A stretch of 64,000 nt of DNA from MFD01275-c22 sp963705885 (lineage in GTDB: Bacteria; Actinomycetota; Actinomycetes; JACCUZ01). The stretch's first letter is position 1. Every line of letters starts with the position of its first letter. The notes beneath the pieces are model-generated. The model was not told the DNA's origin and ran no database searches. It saw nothing but the letters and a program-made list of their open reading frames with translations. A program made the position numbers and the translations under genes. Below are positions 1 through 8,223 of the stretch, piece by piece. The stretch covers positions 3,100,001 through 3,164,000 of the forward strand of contig OY970120.1 in NCBI GenBank assembly GCA_963705885.1, read 5' to 3'.

Positions 1-414
1 GTTGGCCGTGTCGCCGCGCAGCGGCGACCGGGCGACCAGCGGGGTCCAGGTGGCCGCGCGCAGCCGGTCGACGCTCGGGTTGCCGTCGGTGCACAGCGCC
101 TCGAGCGAGGCTTCGCCGGGGAAGTTCCCGGTGAAGTGCGAGGTGTCCACGACGACCCCGCGGACGACACCGGGGGCACCGAGCCGCACGATCGCCTCGT
201 CGTGCGTCCCCTCGTCGGCGGCCCGGCGGCGCCGGGTCTCCCAGCCGTCGTAGACCTGGCCCTTGGCGCCGAAGACCCGCGGCGTGAAGACGGCCGGCCC
301 CGGGTTGATGAGGTTCTCGCGGCCGGCGAAGAGCTCGTCGTTGGCCCACACCACGCCGCCGCCGAGCGTCCGCACGGCGAGGTCGGGCAGCGCCAGCGCG
401 CGCTCCAGCTCCAT
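1..414 (-). CDS. alc: Allantoicase, 5' part (cut by window edge)
   Basis: Allantoicase splits allantoate into ureidoglycolate and urea in cytosolic purine degradation. The first 138 codons are visible. They read MELERALALPDLAVRTLGG at the N-terminus, carry the family motif GWETRRRR at residues 57-64 and DTSHFTGNFP at 90-99, which fits the first of the two duplicated allantoicase domains. The ATG at 414 overlaps the allantoinase stop by one base (TGATG), so it is the last visible gene of the purine operon and probably translationally coupled. The rest of the gene lies left of position 1. The assignment is firm from motif and context. Confidence 0.93.
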   Translation of the reverse strand, partial: MELERALALPDLAVRTLGGGVVWANDELFAGRENLINPGPAVFTPRVFGAKGQVYDGWETRRRRAADEGTHDEAIVRLGAPGVVRGVVVDTSHFTGNFPGEASLEALCTDGNPSVDRLRAATWTPLVARSPLRGDTAN

Positions 415-1679
415 CACGCCTCCCCTCTCGCCAGCAGGCGCCCGCCCGTGGACCCGGCGGTGACCGGCGCACCAGCCAACCACGTCCGGCGCACGACCCC
501 GGTGAGCCGCGCCCCCGCGTACGGCGTCACCCGGTTGCGGTGGTGCAGCGTGTCCGCGTCGACCACCATCGTCTCGTCGGGCGCGATCGCGGCGAGGTCG
601 GCCGCGCCGCCCACCCGCAGCGCGCCCTTCGTCGCGAGACCGGCCAGCGCCGCCGGCCCGGTCGACATCCACCGCACGACGTCGGCCAGCCCGTACCCGC
701 GCCGGCGGGCCTCGGTCCAGACCAGGGGAAGCCCGATCTGCAGGGACGAGATCCCGCCCCACGCCGCGCCGAAGTCGCCGGTGTCGAGCCGCTTGAGGTC
801 AGCCGTGCACGGCGAGTGGTCGGACACGACGAGGTCGATGACGCCCTCGGCCAGGCCACGCCACAGCCCGTCGCGGTTGCCCTCGTCGCGCACCGGCGGG
901 CAGCACTTGAACGACGTGGCGCCGTCGGGGACGTCCGCCGCGCACAGCACCAGGTAGTGCGGGCAGGTCTCCACGGTCACCCGGACCCCGTCGGCCTTCG
1001 CCGCCGCGATCGCCGGGAGGGAACCATCGCTCGAGAGGTGCACGACGTGCACCCGCGCGCCCGTACGCCGCGCGGCGTCGAGCACCGCGCCCACCGCAGC
1101 GTCCTCGGCGGCGGCCGGCCGCGACGCGACGAACCCGCGGTACGACCGCCCGCCCGCGGCGGGGGCGACCGCCAGCACCGCGGGGTCCTCCGCGTGCACG
1201 AGGAGCAGCCCGTCGGCCGCGGCCAGCTCCTCGCAGGCACGCAGCAGCCCGTCGGTTCCGAGCGCGGGGAACTCCTCGACGCCCGAGTCCGGCAGGAAGC
1301 ACTTCACGCCGAACACGCCCGCGTCGAGCAGCCGGCCCAGCGAGCCGACGTTGGCCGGGACCGCCCCGCCCCAGAACCCGACGTCGACGGCGCACTGGCC
1401 CTCGGCGGCTGCGCGCTTCACGGCGAGCGCGTCGGGGTCCAGGGTCGGCGGGATGCTGTTGAGCGGCATGTCGAGAAGGGTCGTCACGCCGCCTGCTGCC
1501 GCTGCTCTCGTCGCGGTCGCGAAGCCCTCCCACTCCGTGCGGCCCGGCTCGTTGACGTGGACGTGGGTGTCGACCAGCCCCGGCAGGAGCACCTCGTCGG
1601 CGCCGAGCTCGACGGTCTCCGCGCCCCGCACCGACCGGTCCAGCGGGAGGACGTCGGTCACCACCCCACCGGAGACCAC
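414..1679 (-). CDS. allB: Allantoinase, N-terminus disrupted by tandem repeat
   Basis: Allantoinase (amidohydrolase superfamily) opens the allantoin ring to allantoate. The metal motif DTHVHVNEPG is at residues 37-46, the expected carbamylated lysine is in GVKCFLPDSG (K126), and HAED, HVVHLSS and VSDHSPC follow. The GTG at 1679 has a GGGGGAGGAGG ribosome site about 11 nt upstream but would lack the usual first strand. That strand, read as SDLVVHAPRCV, lies upstream behind a GTG at 1867 that overlaps the xdhA stop (GTGA), in a different frame. A 65-bp tandem duplication (1704-1807) separates the two; 1867 minus 1679 is 188, and removing one 65-bp unit gives 123, which restores the frame. The allele is therefore either N-terminally truncated or a frameshifted pseudogene. 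Confidence 0.88.
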   Translation of the reverse strand: MVSGGVVTDVLPLDRSVRGAETVELGADEVLLPGLVDTHVHVNEPGRTEWEGFATATRAAAAGGVTTLLDMPLNSIPPTLDPDALAVKRAAAEGQCAVDVGFWGGAVPANVGSLGRLLDAGVFGVKCFLPDSGVEEFPALGTDGLLRACEELAAADGLLLVHAEDPAVLAVAPAAGGRSYRGFVASRPAAAEDAAVGAVLDAARRTGARVHVVHLSSDGSLPAIAAAKADGVRVTVETCPHYLVLCAADVPDGATSFKCCPPVRDEGNRDGLWRGLAEGVIDLVVSDHSPCTADLKRLDTGDFGAAWGGISSLQIGLPLVWTEARRRGYGLADVVRWMSTGPAALAGLATKGALRVGGAADLAAIAPDETMVVDADTLHHRNRVTPYAGARLTGVVRRTWLAGAPVTAGSTGGRLLARGEA

Positions 1680-1703
1680 GACGGTGAGGGCCTCCTCCCC
1701 CGG

Positions 1704-1807
1704 CCCTGCTGCCCTGCCGCCACTGTTGCCGGCAGGGCAGTAGGCGGGCGGGGGGAGGGGTCGCGGGCCCCTGCTGCGCTGCCGCCACTGTTGCCGGCAG
1801 GGCAGTA
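1704..1807. repeat. Tandem 65-bp unit with hairpin inside allB
   Basis: A 39-nt sequence occurs at 1704-1742 and 1769-1807 with a single mismatch (1713 versus 1778), separated by 26 nt, so the unit is 65 bp. Each copy folds into a hairpin: in copy 1 CTGCCCTGCCG (1709-1719) pairs with CGGCAGGGCAG (1730-1740) around a 10-nt loop; copy 2 has one mismatched pair. The unit length is not a multiple of three, so the extra copy shifts the allantoinase frame. Hairpin-flanked direct repeats of this kind are prone to slippage (inference). Confidence 0.92.
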
Positions 1808-1863
1808 CGTGCTCGGGGACGGCCCGCCCCGGACGCAGCGGGGCGCGTGGACGACGAGGTCGC

Positions 1864-4143
1864 TCACCCGACGATGTGCTCGGGACGGACGGGCACCCGG
1901 CTGAGGAACCGACCGGTCGCGTCGCGGATCGCCGCCAGCACCGCCGGACCGGACGACACGGTGGGCGGCTCCCCCACGCCGCGCAGCCCGTACGGCGCGT
2001 GCGGGTCGGGCAGCTCGAGCACCTCGACCCGCATCGGCGGCATGTCCAGGATGGTGGGGATCAGGTAGTCGGTGAACGACGGGTTGCGGATGATGCCGTC
2101 GACCACGACCACCTCCTCCATCAGCGCCAGCCCCATCCCCTGGGCGCTCCCGCCGTGGATCTGCCCCACGACCGCCTGCGGGTTGATCGCCTTCCCGACG
2201 TCCTGGACACAGGCCATCTCCACGACCTTCACCAGGCCGAGCTCCACGTCCACGTCGACGACGACGCGGTGCGCGGCGAACGCGTACTGCACGTGCGCGT
2301 TGCCCTGACCGGTCTCCGGGTCGACCGCCTCGGTGGGACGGTGCCGCCAGGTGACGGTCTCCTCGACGACGCCCTCGCCGAGCACGGTGACCAGGTCGGG
2401 CAGCACCTCCTCCCACAGCTCGCGCCCGGCGCGGGCCAGGACGGTCGAGCGCACGCGGCGGCACGCCGCCTGCACGGCGCCCCCCGTGACGTAGGTCTGC
2501 CGGGACGCCGACGTCGAGCCACCGCTGCCCACCGCGGTGTCGGCCGGCGCGACCACCACCCGGTCGACGCCGAGCTCGGTACGGGCGATCTGCTGCTGCA
2601 CGGTCACCAGGCCCTGGCCCACCTCGGCGGCCGCCGTGTGGACGGTGACGGTCGGCTCGCCGCCGGTCACCTCGAGCCGGACCCGCGCGGTCGAGTGGTC
2701 GTCGAACCCCTCGCTGAACGCGATGTTCTTGTAGCCGACCGCCCAGCCCACGCCGCGCCGCACGCCCTCGCCGTGCGTCGTGTTCGACACGCCGCCCGGC
2801 ATCGCCCGCAGGTCGACGCCGCCGTTCGCGGACCCGTCGGCACCGTCGGCCGGCTGCGGCATCGGCATCGCCTGCAGCCTCCGCAGCAGCTCGACGACCG
2901 GCGCCGCACTGTCGACGACCTGCCCCGTCGGCGCGACCGAGCCCTCCTCCATCGCGTTGCGCACCCGCACCTCGACCGGGTCCAGGCCGAGCGCCGCAGC
3001 ACCCTTGTCCATCTGCGACTCGTAGGCGAACGCTGCCTGCACGGCGCCGAACCCGCGCATGGCGCCGCACGGGGGGTTGTTCGTGTAGGCGCCCCAGCAG
3101 TCCATCGTCACGTTCGGGACCACGTAGGGACCGATGCCCATCAGCCCCGCGTTCCCGACGACCGCCGAGCTGCTCGAGGCGTAGGCGCCGCCGTCGAGCC
3201 AGATCTTGGCCCGCACGTAGACGAGCTCGCCGTCGCGGCGGAACCCGTGCTCGTAGTGCAGCTGGGCCGGGTGCCGGTGGACGTGGCCGAAGAACGACTC
3301 CTCGCGGTTGTAGGACATCTTCACCGGCTTTCCAGTGCGCAGCGCGAGCAGGCAGGCGTGCACGTGCATCGACAGGTCCTCCCGCCCGCCGAACGCGCCG
3401 CCGACCCCTGCGAGCGTGAGCCGCACCTTGGACGGCGGCAGCCCCAGGGCACGGCACACCTGCTCCTGGTCGACGTGCAGCCACTGGGTCGACACGTAGA
3501 GGTCGACCCCGCCGTCCTCGGCCGGCACGGCCAGGCCGGACTCGGGCCCGAGGAAGGCCTGGTCCTGCATGCCGATCTCGTACTCACCGGTGACGACGAC
3601 CTCGGCGGTCGCGGCAGGGTCCCCCTTACGGATCTTCAGGTGCCGGATGAGGTTCCCGCCCGGTCGCAGCTGCGCGACCTCGCCCCCCTCGCGTGGGACG
3701 TGGCCGAGCGCCTCCCGCGCGTCGGTGACGGGGGTGAGCTCCTCGTAGTCCACGACGATGCGGGCGGCCGCGCGCCGGGCCGTCTCGGGGTGGTCCGCTG
3801 CGACCAGCGCCACCGGCTCGCCCTGGTAGAGCACGGTGTCCAGCGCCAGCACGGGCTGGTCGTGGTGCTCCAGCCCGTAGCGCGCCTCACCGGGCACGTC
3901 CTCGGACGTGAGCACCGCGTAGACGCCCGGCACCGCCAGCGCCGCCCCGACGTCGACGGACCGGACCCTCGCGTGCGGGTGCGGGCTGCGCAGCGTGGTG
4001 CCCCACAGCATGTCGTCCATCCACAGGTCGCTGCCGTAGGCGAACTCGCCGGTGACCTTGAGCGTGCCGTCGGGGCGTGCGGCGTCGGTGCCGACGCCGC
4101 CCTGCTCGCGGGTCCGGGTCGGCGCCCCGCCGGTGACGCTCAC
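1864..4143 (-). CDS. xdhA: Xanthine dehydrogenase, molybdopterin-binding subunit
   Basis: Large catalytic subunit (759 aa) of a three-subunit xanthine dehydrogenase that oxidises hypoxanthine and xanthine to urate in the cytosol. The N-terminal aldehyde-oxidase/xanthine-dehydrogenase a/b hammerhead domain includes GDLWMDD-like and LTSEDVPGEARYG segments. The Mo-binding part has GGAFGGRED, the cofactor segment PPCGAMRGFGAVQ, and near the C-terminus GVGEPP, which holds the catalytic glutamate of the family. The GTG start at 4143 overlaps the upstream deaminase stop (GTGA). The 3' end overlaps the ancestral allantoinase start at 1867 in the same way. The E. coli naming (xdhA=Mo, xdhB=FAD, xdhC=FeS) is used. 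Substrate is inferred from the allantoin genes. Confidence 0.93.
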   Translation of the reverse strand: MSVTGGAPTRTREQGGVGTDAARPDGTLKVTGEFAYGSDLWMDDMLWGTTLRSPHPHARVRSVDVGAALAVPGVYAVLTSEDVPGEARYGLEHHDQPVLALDTVLYQGEPVALVAADHPETARRAAARIVVDYEELTPVTDAREALGHVPREGGEVAQLRPGGNLIRHLKIRKGDPAATAEVVVTGEYEIGMQDQAFLGPESGLAVPAEDGGVDLYVSTQWLHVDQEQVCRALGLPPSKVRLTLAGVGGAFGGREDLSMHVHACLLALRTGKPVKMSYNREESFFGHVHRHPAQLHYEHGFRRDGELVYVRAKIWLDGGAYASSSSAVVGNAGLMGIGPYVVPNVTMDCWGAYTNNPPCGAMRGFGAVQAAFAYESQMDKGAAALGLDPVEVRVRNAMEEGSVAPTGQVVDSAAPVVELLRRLQAMPMPQPADGADGSANGGVDLRAMPGGVSNTTHGEGVRRGVGWAVGYKNIAFSEGFDDHSTARVRLEVTGGEPTVTVHTAAAEVGQGLVTVQQQIARTELGVDRVVVAPADTAVGSGGSTSASRQTYVTGGAVQAACRRVRSTVLARAGRELWEEVLPDLVTVLGEGVVEETVTWRHRPTEAVDPETGQGNAHVQYAFAAHRVVVDVDVELGLVKVVEMACVQDVGKAINPQAVVGQIHGGSAQGMGLALMEEVVVVDGIIRNPSFTDYLIPTILDMPPMRVEVLELPDPHAPYGLRGVGEPPTVSSGPAVLAAIRDATGRFLSRVPVRPEHIVG

Positions 4144-5507
4144 GACGCCGCCCGGGCGAGCAGGGTGCGCGCGGCGGTCTCGGCGTCGCGGGCCAGCAGG
4201 TCCTCGTCGACGGTGAGCAGCCGGTCCTGCTCGACGACCGCACGGCCGCCGACGAGCAGCAGCTCCAGCGGCGGCGGGGCGCCGAGCACCAGGGCTGCCA
4301 CCGGGTCACCGATGCCCGCGTGCGGCAGCGCGTCGACCCGCCACAGCGCCAGGTCGGCGAGCTTGCCCGGCTCCACCGACCCCGTCTCGCCGTCGCGGCC
4401 GAGCACCCGGGCGCCACCGATGGTCGCCATCTCCAGGCCGTCGCGCACGGTCAGCGCGTCGGGCCCGCTGCGGGCCCGGGCGAAGAGCACCGCGTGGCGC
4501 ACCTCCTCGAGCAGGCTGCCCGCCTCGTTCGACGCCGGCCCGTCGACGCCGAGCCCGACGGGGACACCCGCGTCGCGCAGGTCGCGCACCCGCGCGATGC
4601 CGGCGCCGAGCCGGGCGTTGCTCGACGGGCAGTGGGCGACGCCGGTGCCGGTCGCGGCGAGCCGCGCCACCGCCGCGTCGTCGAGGTGCACGGCGTGCGC
4701 CATCCAGACGTCCTCGCCGAGCCAGCCCAGCGACTCGACGTAGTCGGTCGGCGTCGCGCCGAACCGCTCGCGGCAGAAGTCCTGCTCGTCGGTCGTCTCG
4801 GCCAGGTGCGTGTGCATCCGCACCCCGTGCCGGCGGGCCAGCGACGCCGCCTCGGTCATCAGCTTGGCGGTCACCGAGAACGGCGAGCACGGCGCCACCG
4901 CCACCCGCACCATCGCGTCGGGAGCCGCGTCGTGGAACCGGGCGATCGCGTCCTCGGTCGCGCCGAGGATCTCGTCGAGGTCCTCCACGACCGAGTCGGG
5001 CGGGAGGCCGCCCTGGCTCGCGCCGAGGTCCATCGAGCCGCGCGTCGGGTGGAAGCGCAGCCCGACCGCGGCGGCCGAGGCCACCTCGGCGCCGAGCAGG
5101 TCGCCGCCGCCACGGGGGAAGACGTAGTGGTGGTCGGTGCTCGTCGTGCAGCCGGTGCGTGCCAGCCAGCCCAGCGCCGCGGCCGACGCCGCCCGCACGA
5201 CCTCCTCGTCGAGACCGGCCCACACCGGGTAGAGCTCGGTGAGCCACTGGAACAGCGTCGAGTCGACCGCCAGCCCGCGGGTCGCCCACTGGTAGAGGTG
5301 CTGGTGGGTGTTCACCAGGCCCGGCGTGAGCAGGCACCCGGTGGCGTGCACGACGCGGTCGGCCCCGGAGCGTACGTCCTCGGGCGCGCGACCCGGCTCC
5401 ACCGTCGCGACGAGCCCGTCGCGGACCACGACGTACGCGGTCGCGTGCTCGGTGCGGGCGGCGTCCATCGTGACCACCGAGGCGCCGTCGAGCACGAGGA
5501 CGGTCAT
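4140..5507 (-). CDS. 8-oxoguanine deaminase-like amidohydrolase
   Basis: A 455-aa metal-dependent amidohydrolase of the 8-oxoguanine/guanine deaminase group. Visible metal ligands are NTHQH (first HxH), HTHLAET, AHAVHLDD and the aspartate in GLGVDGPASNE. It would feed deaminated purine (urate from 8-oxoguanine, or xanthine from guanine) into the pathway. The ATG at 5507 overlaps the stop of the 2Fe-2S subunit (ATGA), and its own stop overlaps xdhA, so it sits inside the dehydrogenase operon. Open frame continues upstream but only as shadow of the 2Fe-2S gene. Family and purine role are well supported; the exact base is not settled by sequence, and related enzymes act on other aminated heterocycles. 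Confidence 0.88.
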   Translation of the reverse strand: MTVLVLDGASVVTMDAARTEHATAYVVVRDGLVATVEPGRAPEDVRSGADRVVHATGCLLTPGLVNTHQHLYQWATRGLAVDSTLFQWLTELYPVWAGLDEEVVRAASAAALGWLARTGCTTSTDHHYVFPRGGGDLLGAEVASAAAVGLRFHPTRGSMDLGASQGGLPPDSVVEDLDEILGATEDAIARFHDAAPDAMVRVAVAPCSPFSVTAKLMTEAASLARRHGVRMHTHLAETTDEQDFCRERFGATPTDYVESLGWLGEDVWMAHAVHLDDAAVARLAATGTGVAHCPSSNARLGAGIARVRDLRDAGVPVGLGVDGPASNEAGSLLEEVRHAVLFARARSGPDALTVRDGLEMATIGGARVLGRDGETGSVEPGKLADLALWRVDALPHAGIGDPVAALVLGAPPPLELLLVGGRAVVEQDRLLTVDEDLLARDAETAARTLLARAAS

Positions 5508-5968
5508 GCCAGGCGCTCCGCGGCGGAGCGGACGGCGGCGAGGATGCTCTCGTAGCCGGTGCAGCGGCAGAGGTTGCCGGCCAGCGCCTCGCGGACCTCG
5601 GCGTCGTCGGGCGCCGGGTCGCGCGCGAGCAGGTCGTGGACGGCGACGACCAGGCCCGGGGTGCAGAAGCCGCACTGCACGGCGCCCTCGTCGAGGAACG
5701 CCTGCTGCACGGGGTGGAGGTCCTCGCCCTCGGCCAGGCCCTCGACGGTCACCACCTCGCGACCCGCCGCCTGCCCCGCCGCGACCAGGCAGGCGCAGAC
5801 GACCTCGCCGTCCAGGTAGACCGAGCAGGAGCCGCACTCGCCCTGCTCGCACGCGTTCTTCGACCCGGGCAGGCCCAGCCGCTCACGCAGGACGTACAGC
5901 AGGCTCTCGCCCTCCCAGACGTCGTCGGCCCGGCGCCGTTCGCCGTTGACCGTCAGGTCCACCCTCAC
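5504..5968 (-). CDS. xdhC: Xanthine dehydrogenase, 2Fe-2S subunit
   Basis: Small electron-transfer subunit (154 aa) with two [2Fe-2S] centres. The plant-ferredoxin-like centre is in CEQGECGSC plus a later CAC; the second four-helix centre has QCGFCTPG and GNLCRCTGYE. It passes electrons from the Mo subunit to the FAD subunit. The GTG at 5968 was chosen because it lies 4 nt after the FAD-subunit stop and gives the usual N-terminus (RVDLTVNGERR); a second GTG at 5962 is possible. Its end overlaps the deaminase start. Confidence 0.94.
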   Translation of the reverse strand: MRVDLTVNGERRRADDVWEGESLLYVLRERLGLPGSKNACEQGECGSCSVYLDGEVVCACLVAAGQAAGREVVTVEGLAEGEDLHPVQQAFLDEGAVQCGFCTPGLVVAVHDLLARDPAPDDAEVREALAGNLCRCTGYESILAAVRSAAERLA

Positions 5969-5972
5969 GAGG

Positions 5973-6842
5973 TCATGCCGCCTTCCGGTAGTCGCTCCAG
6001 GCCCAGCCGAGCGTCCGGCGGGCGAGCACCGAGAGCGCGTGCCTGCGGTAGTCGGCCGTGCCGCGCACGTCGTCGATCGGCTGCGCGGCCGCCGCCACCA
6101 GGTCGCCGAAGCGCTCGGCCACCCCGGGGGGCAGCGCGCCGCGGGTGGCCCAGTGACCGGACAGCGCATCAGCCGCGAAGTCCTCGGCATCGGGGGCGTG
6201 CCGCGGCGTCGGGGCCGCGGACCCGATGGCCGCACCGACGCGACCCTCGCCGGGGTGCAGCGCGAGGCCGAACGACGTCACCGCGATGACCATGGCGTTG
6301 CGCGTGCCGACCTTCGCGAACTGCTGGGGGCCGGCGGCCGGCGGCAGGAGCACGGCCGCGATGAGCTCGTCCGGCTCGAGCGCGGACGTCTTGACGCCGG
6401 TGAAGAACTCCGCGACCGGGATCGTGCGCACGCCGCGGGCAGCGGACTCGACCTCGACCGTCGCGCCGACAGCGAGCAGCACCGGGTGCGCGTCCCCGGC
6501 CGGCGAGGCCGACCCGAGGTTGCCCCCGACCGTGCCGCGGACCCGGATCTGCGGCGACCCGACGGTGCGCGAGGCCATCGCGAGGCCCGGCGCGAGCGTG
6601 CCGAGCTCGGTCATCACCCGGGCGAAGGTCACGCCGGCGCCCAGGCGGACGCCGCCCGCGTCGTCGCGCGACCAGTCGTGCAGCTCGGGCACCCGCGTCA
6701 GGTCGATGAGGCCCTCGGGGCGGTGCCGGTCGAAGTTGAGCTCGACCATGAGGTCGGTGCCGCCGGCGATGGGCGCCGCGCCGGGCCGCTCGGCGCGGGC
6801 CGCGAGAGCGTCCGGCCAGGAGGTCGGTGACACGAACTCCAC
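5973..6842 (-). CDS. xdhB: Xanthine dehydrogenase, FAD-binding subunit
   Basis: FAD subunit (289 aa) that passes electrons to NAD+. Typical motifs are APIAGGTDLMVELN near residue 28 and TVGGNLGSASPAGD near residue 105, both contacting FAD, followed by the CO dehydrogenase flavoprotein C-terminal domain. The GTG at 6842 has a strong ribosome site (GAGGAGGGAGG) 4 nt upstream; open frame beyond it to 7064 is non-coding in character. It is the first gene of the six-gene purine operon and lies just below a recognisable promoter. Confidence 0.93.
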   Translation of the reverse strand: MEFVSPTSWPDALAARAERPGAAPIAGGTDLMVELNFDRHRPEGLIDLTRVPELHDWSRDDAGGVRLGAGVTFARVMTELGTLAPGLAMASRTVGSPQIRVRGTVGGNLGSASPAGDAHPVLLAVGATVEVESAARGVRTIPVAEFFTGVKTSALEPDELIAAVLLPPAAGPQQFAKVGTRNAMVIAVTSFGLALHPGEGRVGAAIGSAAPTPRHAPDAEDFAADALSGHWATRGALPPGVAERFGDLVAAAAQPIDDVRGTADYRRHALSVLARRTLGWAWSDYRKAA

Positions 6843-6866
6843 GCGGCCTCCCTCCTCGCACGGCCC

Positions 6867-6916
6867 GGCACCACACCGGGTGCCGCGATCATGCCGCGAG
6901 CGGGGGCCCCTGTCAC
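6867..6916 (-). promoter_or_regulatory. Promoter and operator candidate of purine operon
   Basis: On the minus strand, GTGACA (6911-6916) and CATGAT (6888-6893) are separated by 17 bp, a good sigma-70-like promoter. Just downstream is an inverted repeat GGCACC-N6-GGTGCC (6867-6884) that could bind a repressor or fold in the leader. The xdhB start at 6842 follows with a strong ribosome site. Confidence 0.5.
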
Positions 6917-6976
6917 GGTCCGCCGGGAAGCGGGGGGCGGGCAGCGCGTCAGCGGCCGCAGTCGGATGCCTCCTCG

Positions 6977-7930
6977 CTAGAGGACGTGCGCCCGCAGCCG
7001 GATCACCGTGCCGCCCGCACCGGAGCGCACCTGGACCAGGTCGCACAGCTGGTTGGCCAGCCACAGCCCTCGGCCGTTGGTCCGGTCGAGCGCCGGCGGC
7101 TGGCGGCCGACCAGCGGGTCACGGATCACACCGTCGTCACTGACCTCGCAGACGAGGTCCCGGTCCTCCACCCACACCCGCAGGACGCCTCTCCCGCCGC
7201 CGTGCAGCAGGCTGTTCGAGGCGACCTCGTCGACGGCGAGGGTCATGTCCTCCGCGGCCGACGGGTGCAGCCCGGCCGCGAAGCACTCGCGGCCGACCAG
7301 ACGCCGCAGCGAGGCGAGGTCGCCGGTCGTGAACGCGAGCTCGGTCGGCGGCTGTGCCGGCGGGGGGAACGGCGCGCCACGCAGGGCGCGCCCCGGCGAG
7401 TCGGGGTGGAAGGTCGCGCTCGGTGCCCGCTCCTGTCCTGTCACGACCACGGGGTGGTTCGCGCGCGCCTCGTCGATGACCGAGCCCGGCAGCGCGGTCA
7501 CGTCGTAGGGGCAGAGCAGCCGCCACGCCGGCCCCGCGCCGAACGCCAGGTTGAGCAGCGACTCGTGCTGGTGGCACTCGGCGAGCTCGGCATCGCTGCG
7601 GCCGGCCCAGATCGGCTCACCGATGCCGCGCACCTCGCGGCCCCGCGCAGCGTTGTCGTCGAGGAACTCGCGCCAGGCAGGGATGATCCGCGCCGGGTTC
7701 GCGCCGAGGCCGGCCATGTCGACCAGCCGGACGTCGGGCTCGGTGCCGAAGAACTCCCGCAGCCACCGCGACCGGTCTCCGGTGACCGCGACCATGACCG
7801 ACTGGTCGAGCTCGAGCCCCTCGCGGACGAAGGAGCTGGCACCGTCGAGGAACTCGGCCGGTGAGGAGTAGAGGAACGCCTCGTGCGAGAACCCCTCTGG
7901 TGCCGCGCTGACCTCGGCGGCTGCGGTCAC
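6977..7930 (-). CDS. MEDS-domain / HATPase anti-sigma-type regulator
   Basis: A 317-aa soluble regulator. Residues about 12-165 match the MEDS sensory domain (HEAFLYSS, VREGLELDQSVMVAVTG, CPYD-type ending), known from DcmR-like sensors. The C-terminal 110 residues are a GHKL ATPase of the RsbW/anti-sigma type: N box DEVASNSLLHGG, G1 DDGVI, G2 NGRGLWLAN. No kinase phosphoacceptor domain is present, so it probably binds or phosphorylates a sigma-factor antagonist. The GTG at 7930 has an AAGGAGG site just upstream. It stands alone on the minus strand; partners are not adjacent. Confidence 0.82.
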   Translation of the reverse strand: MTAAAEVSAAPEGFSHEAFLYSSPAEFLDGASSFVREGLELDQSVMVAVTGDRSRWLREFFGTEPDVRLVDMAGLGANPARIIPAWREFLDDNAARGREVRGIGEPIWAGRSDAELAECHQHESLLNLAFGAGPAWRLLCPYDVTALPGSVIDEARANHPVVVTGQERAPSATFHPDSPGRALRGAPFPPPAQPPTELAFTTGDLASLRRLVGRECFAAGLHPSAAEDMTLAVDEVASNSLLHGGGRGVLRVWVEDRDLVCEVSDDGVIRDPLVGRQPPALDRTNGRGLWLANQLCDLVQVRSGAGGTVIRLRAHVL

Positions 7931-7969
7931 AGGTCCTCCTTCGACGACCTTTGTGGTCCTCCGTCCACG

Positions 7970-8173
7970 TTACGCCTGTTCCTGGGAGGCGCCAGCGGGT
8001 TGCGGGGAGGAATCGCCCGGGTCGGTCGGGGTCTCCGCGTGTCGGGTGTGCAGCCGCTCGCGGACCTCGTCCGGGGAGTAGGCACGGCGCCGTCGCTCGG
8101 CCCGTGCGACCGCCGCCCCGGTCGCCGCCACGCCGACCGCGCCCGCCAGGCCCAGCACCTTCCACCATCGCAT
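7970..8173 (-). CDS. Small conserved membrane protein, unknown function
   Basis: A 67-aa protein beginning MRWWKVLGLAGAVGVAATG, with one N-terminal membrane segment (residues 5-24) then a basic AERRRRAYSPDEVRERLHTR stretch. Small proteins of this layout recur in actinobacteria without a known job. The ATG at 8173 was preferred over one at 8182 because a TAGCGT -10 box (8181-8186) sits exactly 7 nt before it, the leaderless arrangement seen repeatedly here. It is divergent from the YiiX-like gene. Confidence 0.68.
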   Translation of the reverse strand: MRWWKVLGLAGAVGVAATGAAVARAERRRRAYSPDEVRERLHTRHAETPTDPGDSSPQPAGASQEQA

Positions 8174-8180
8174 CCGCGGC

Positions 8181-8186
8181 ACGCTA
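8181..8186 (-). promoter_or_regulatory. Leaderless -10 box (TAGCGT)
   Basis: TAGCGT on the minus strand, followed by 7 nt and the ATG at 8173. It supports transcription starting at the start codon. Confidence 0.5.
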
Positions 8187-8210
8187 CGCGCTCGCGGCCG
8201 GTGCGCCCTC

Positions 8211-8216
8211 TAGGTT
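8211..8216 (+). promoter_or_regulatory. Leaderless -10 box (TAGGTT)
   Basis: TAGGTT followed by 7 nt and the GTG at 8224; no Shine-Dalgarno sequence is present before that start. Confidence 0.52.
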
Positions 8217-8223
8217 GGGGCGC

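Noticed and set aside
1876..4743. Very long open frame on the plus strand opposite xdhA
   Set aside because: It is the complement of clear xanthine dehydrogenase and deaminase genes; open frames on the other strand are expected at this GC content and its protein is low-complexity.
6843..7064. N-terminal extension of the FAD subunit
   Set aside because: The open frame continues, but it would cover the promoter and the ribosome site of GTG 6842, and the extra residues do not look like the family.
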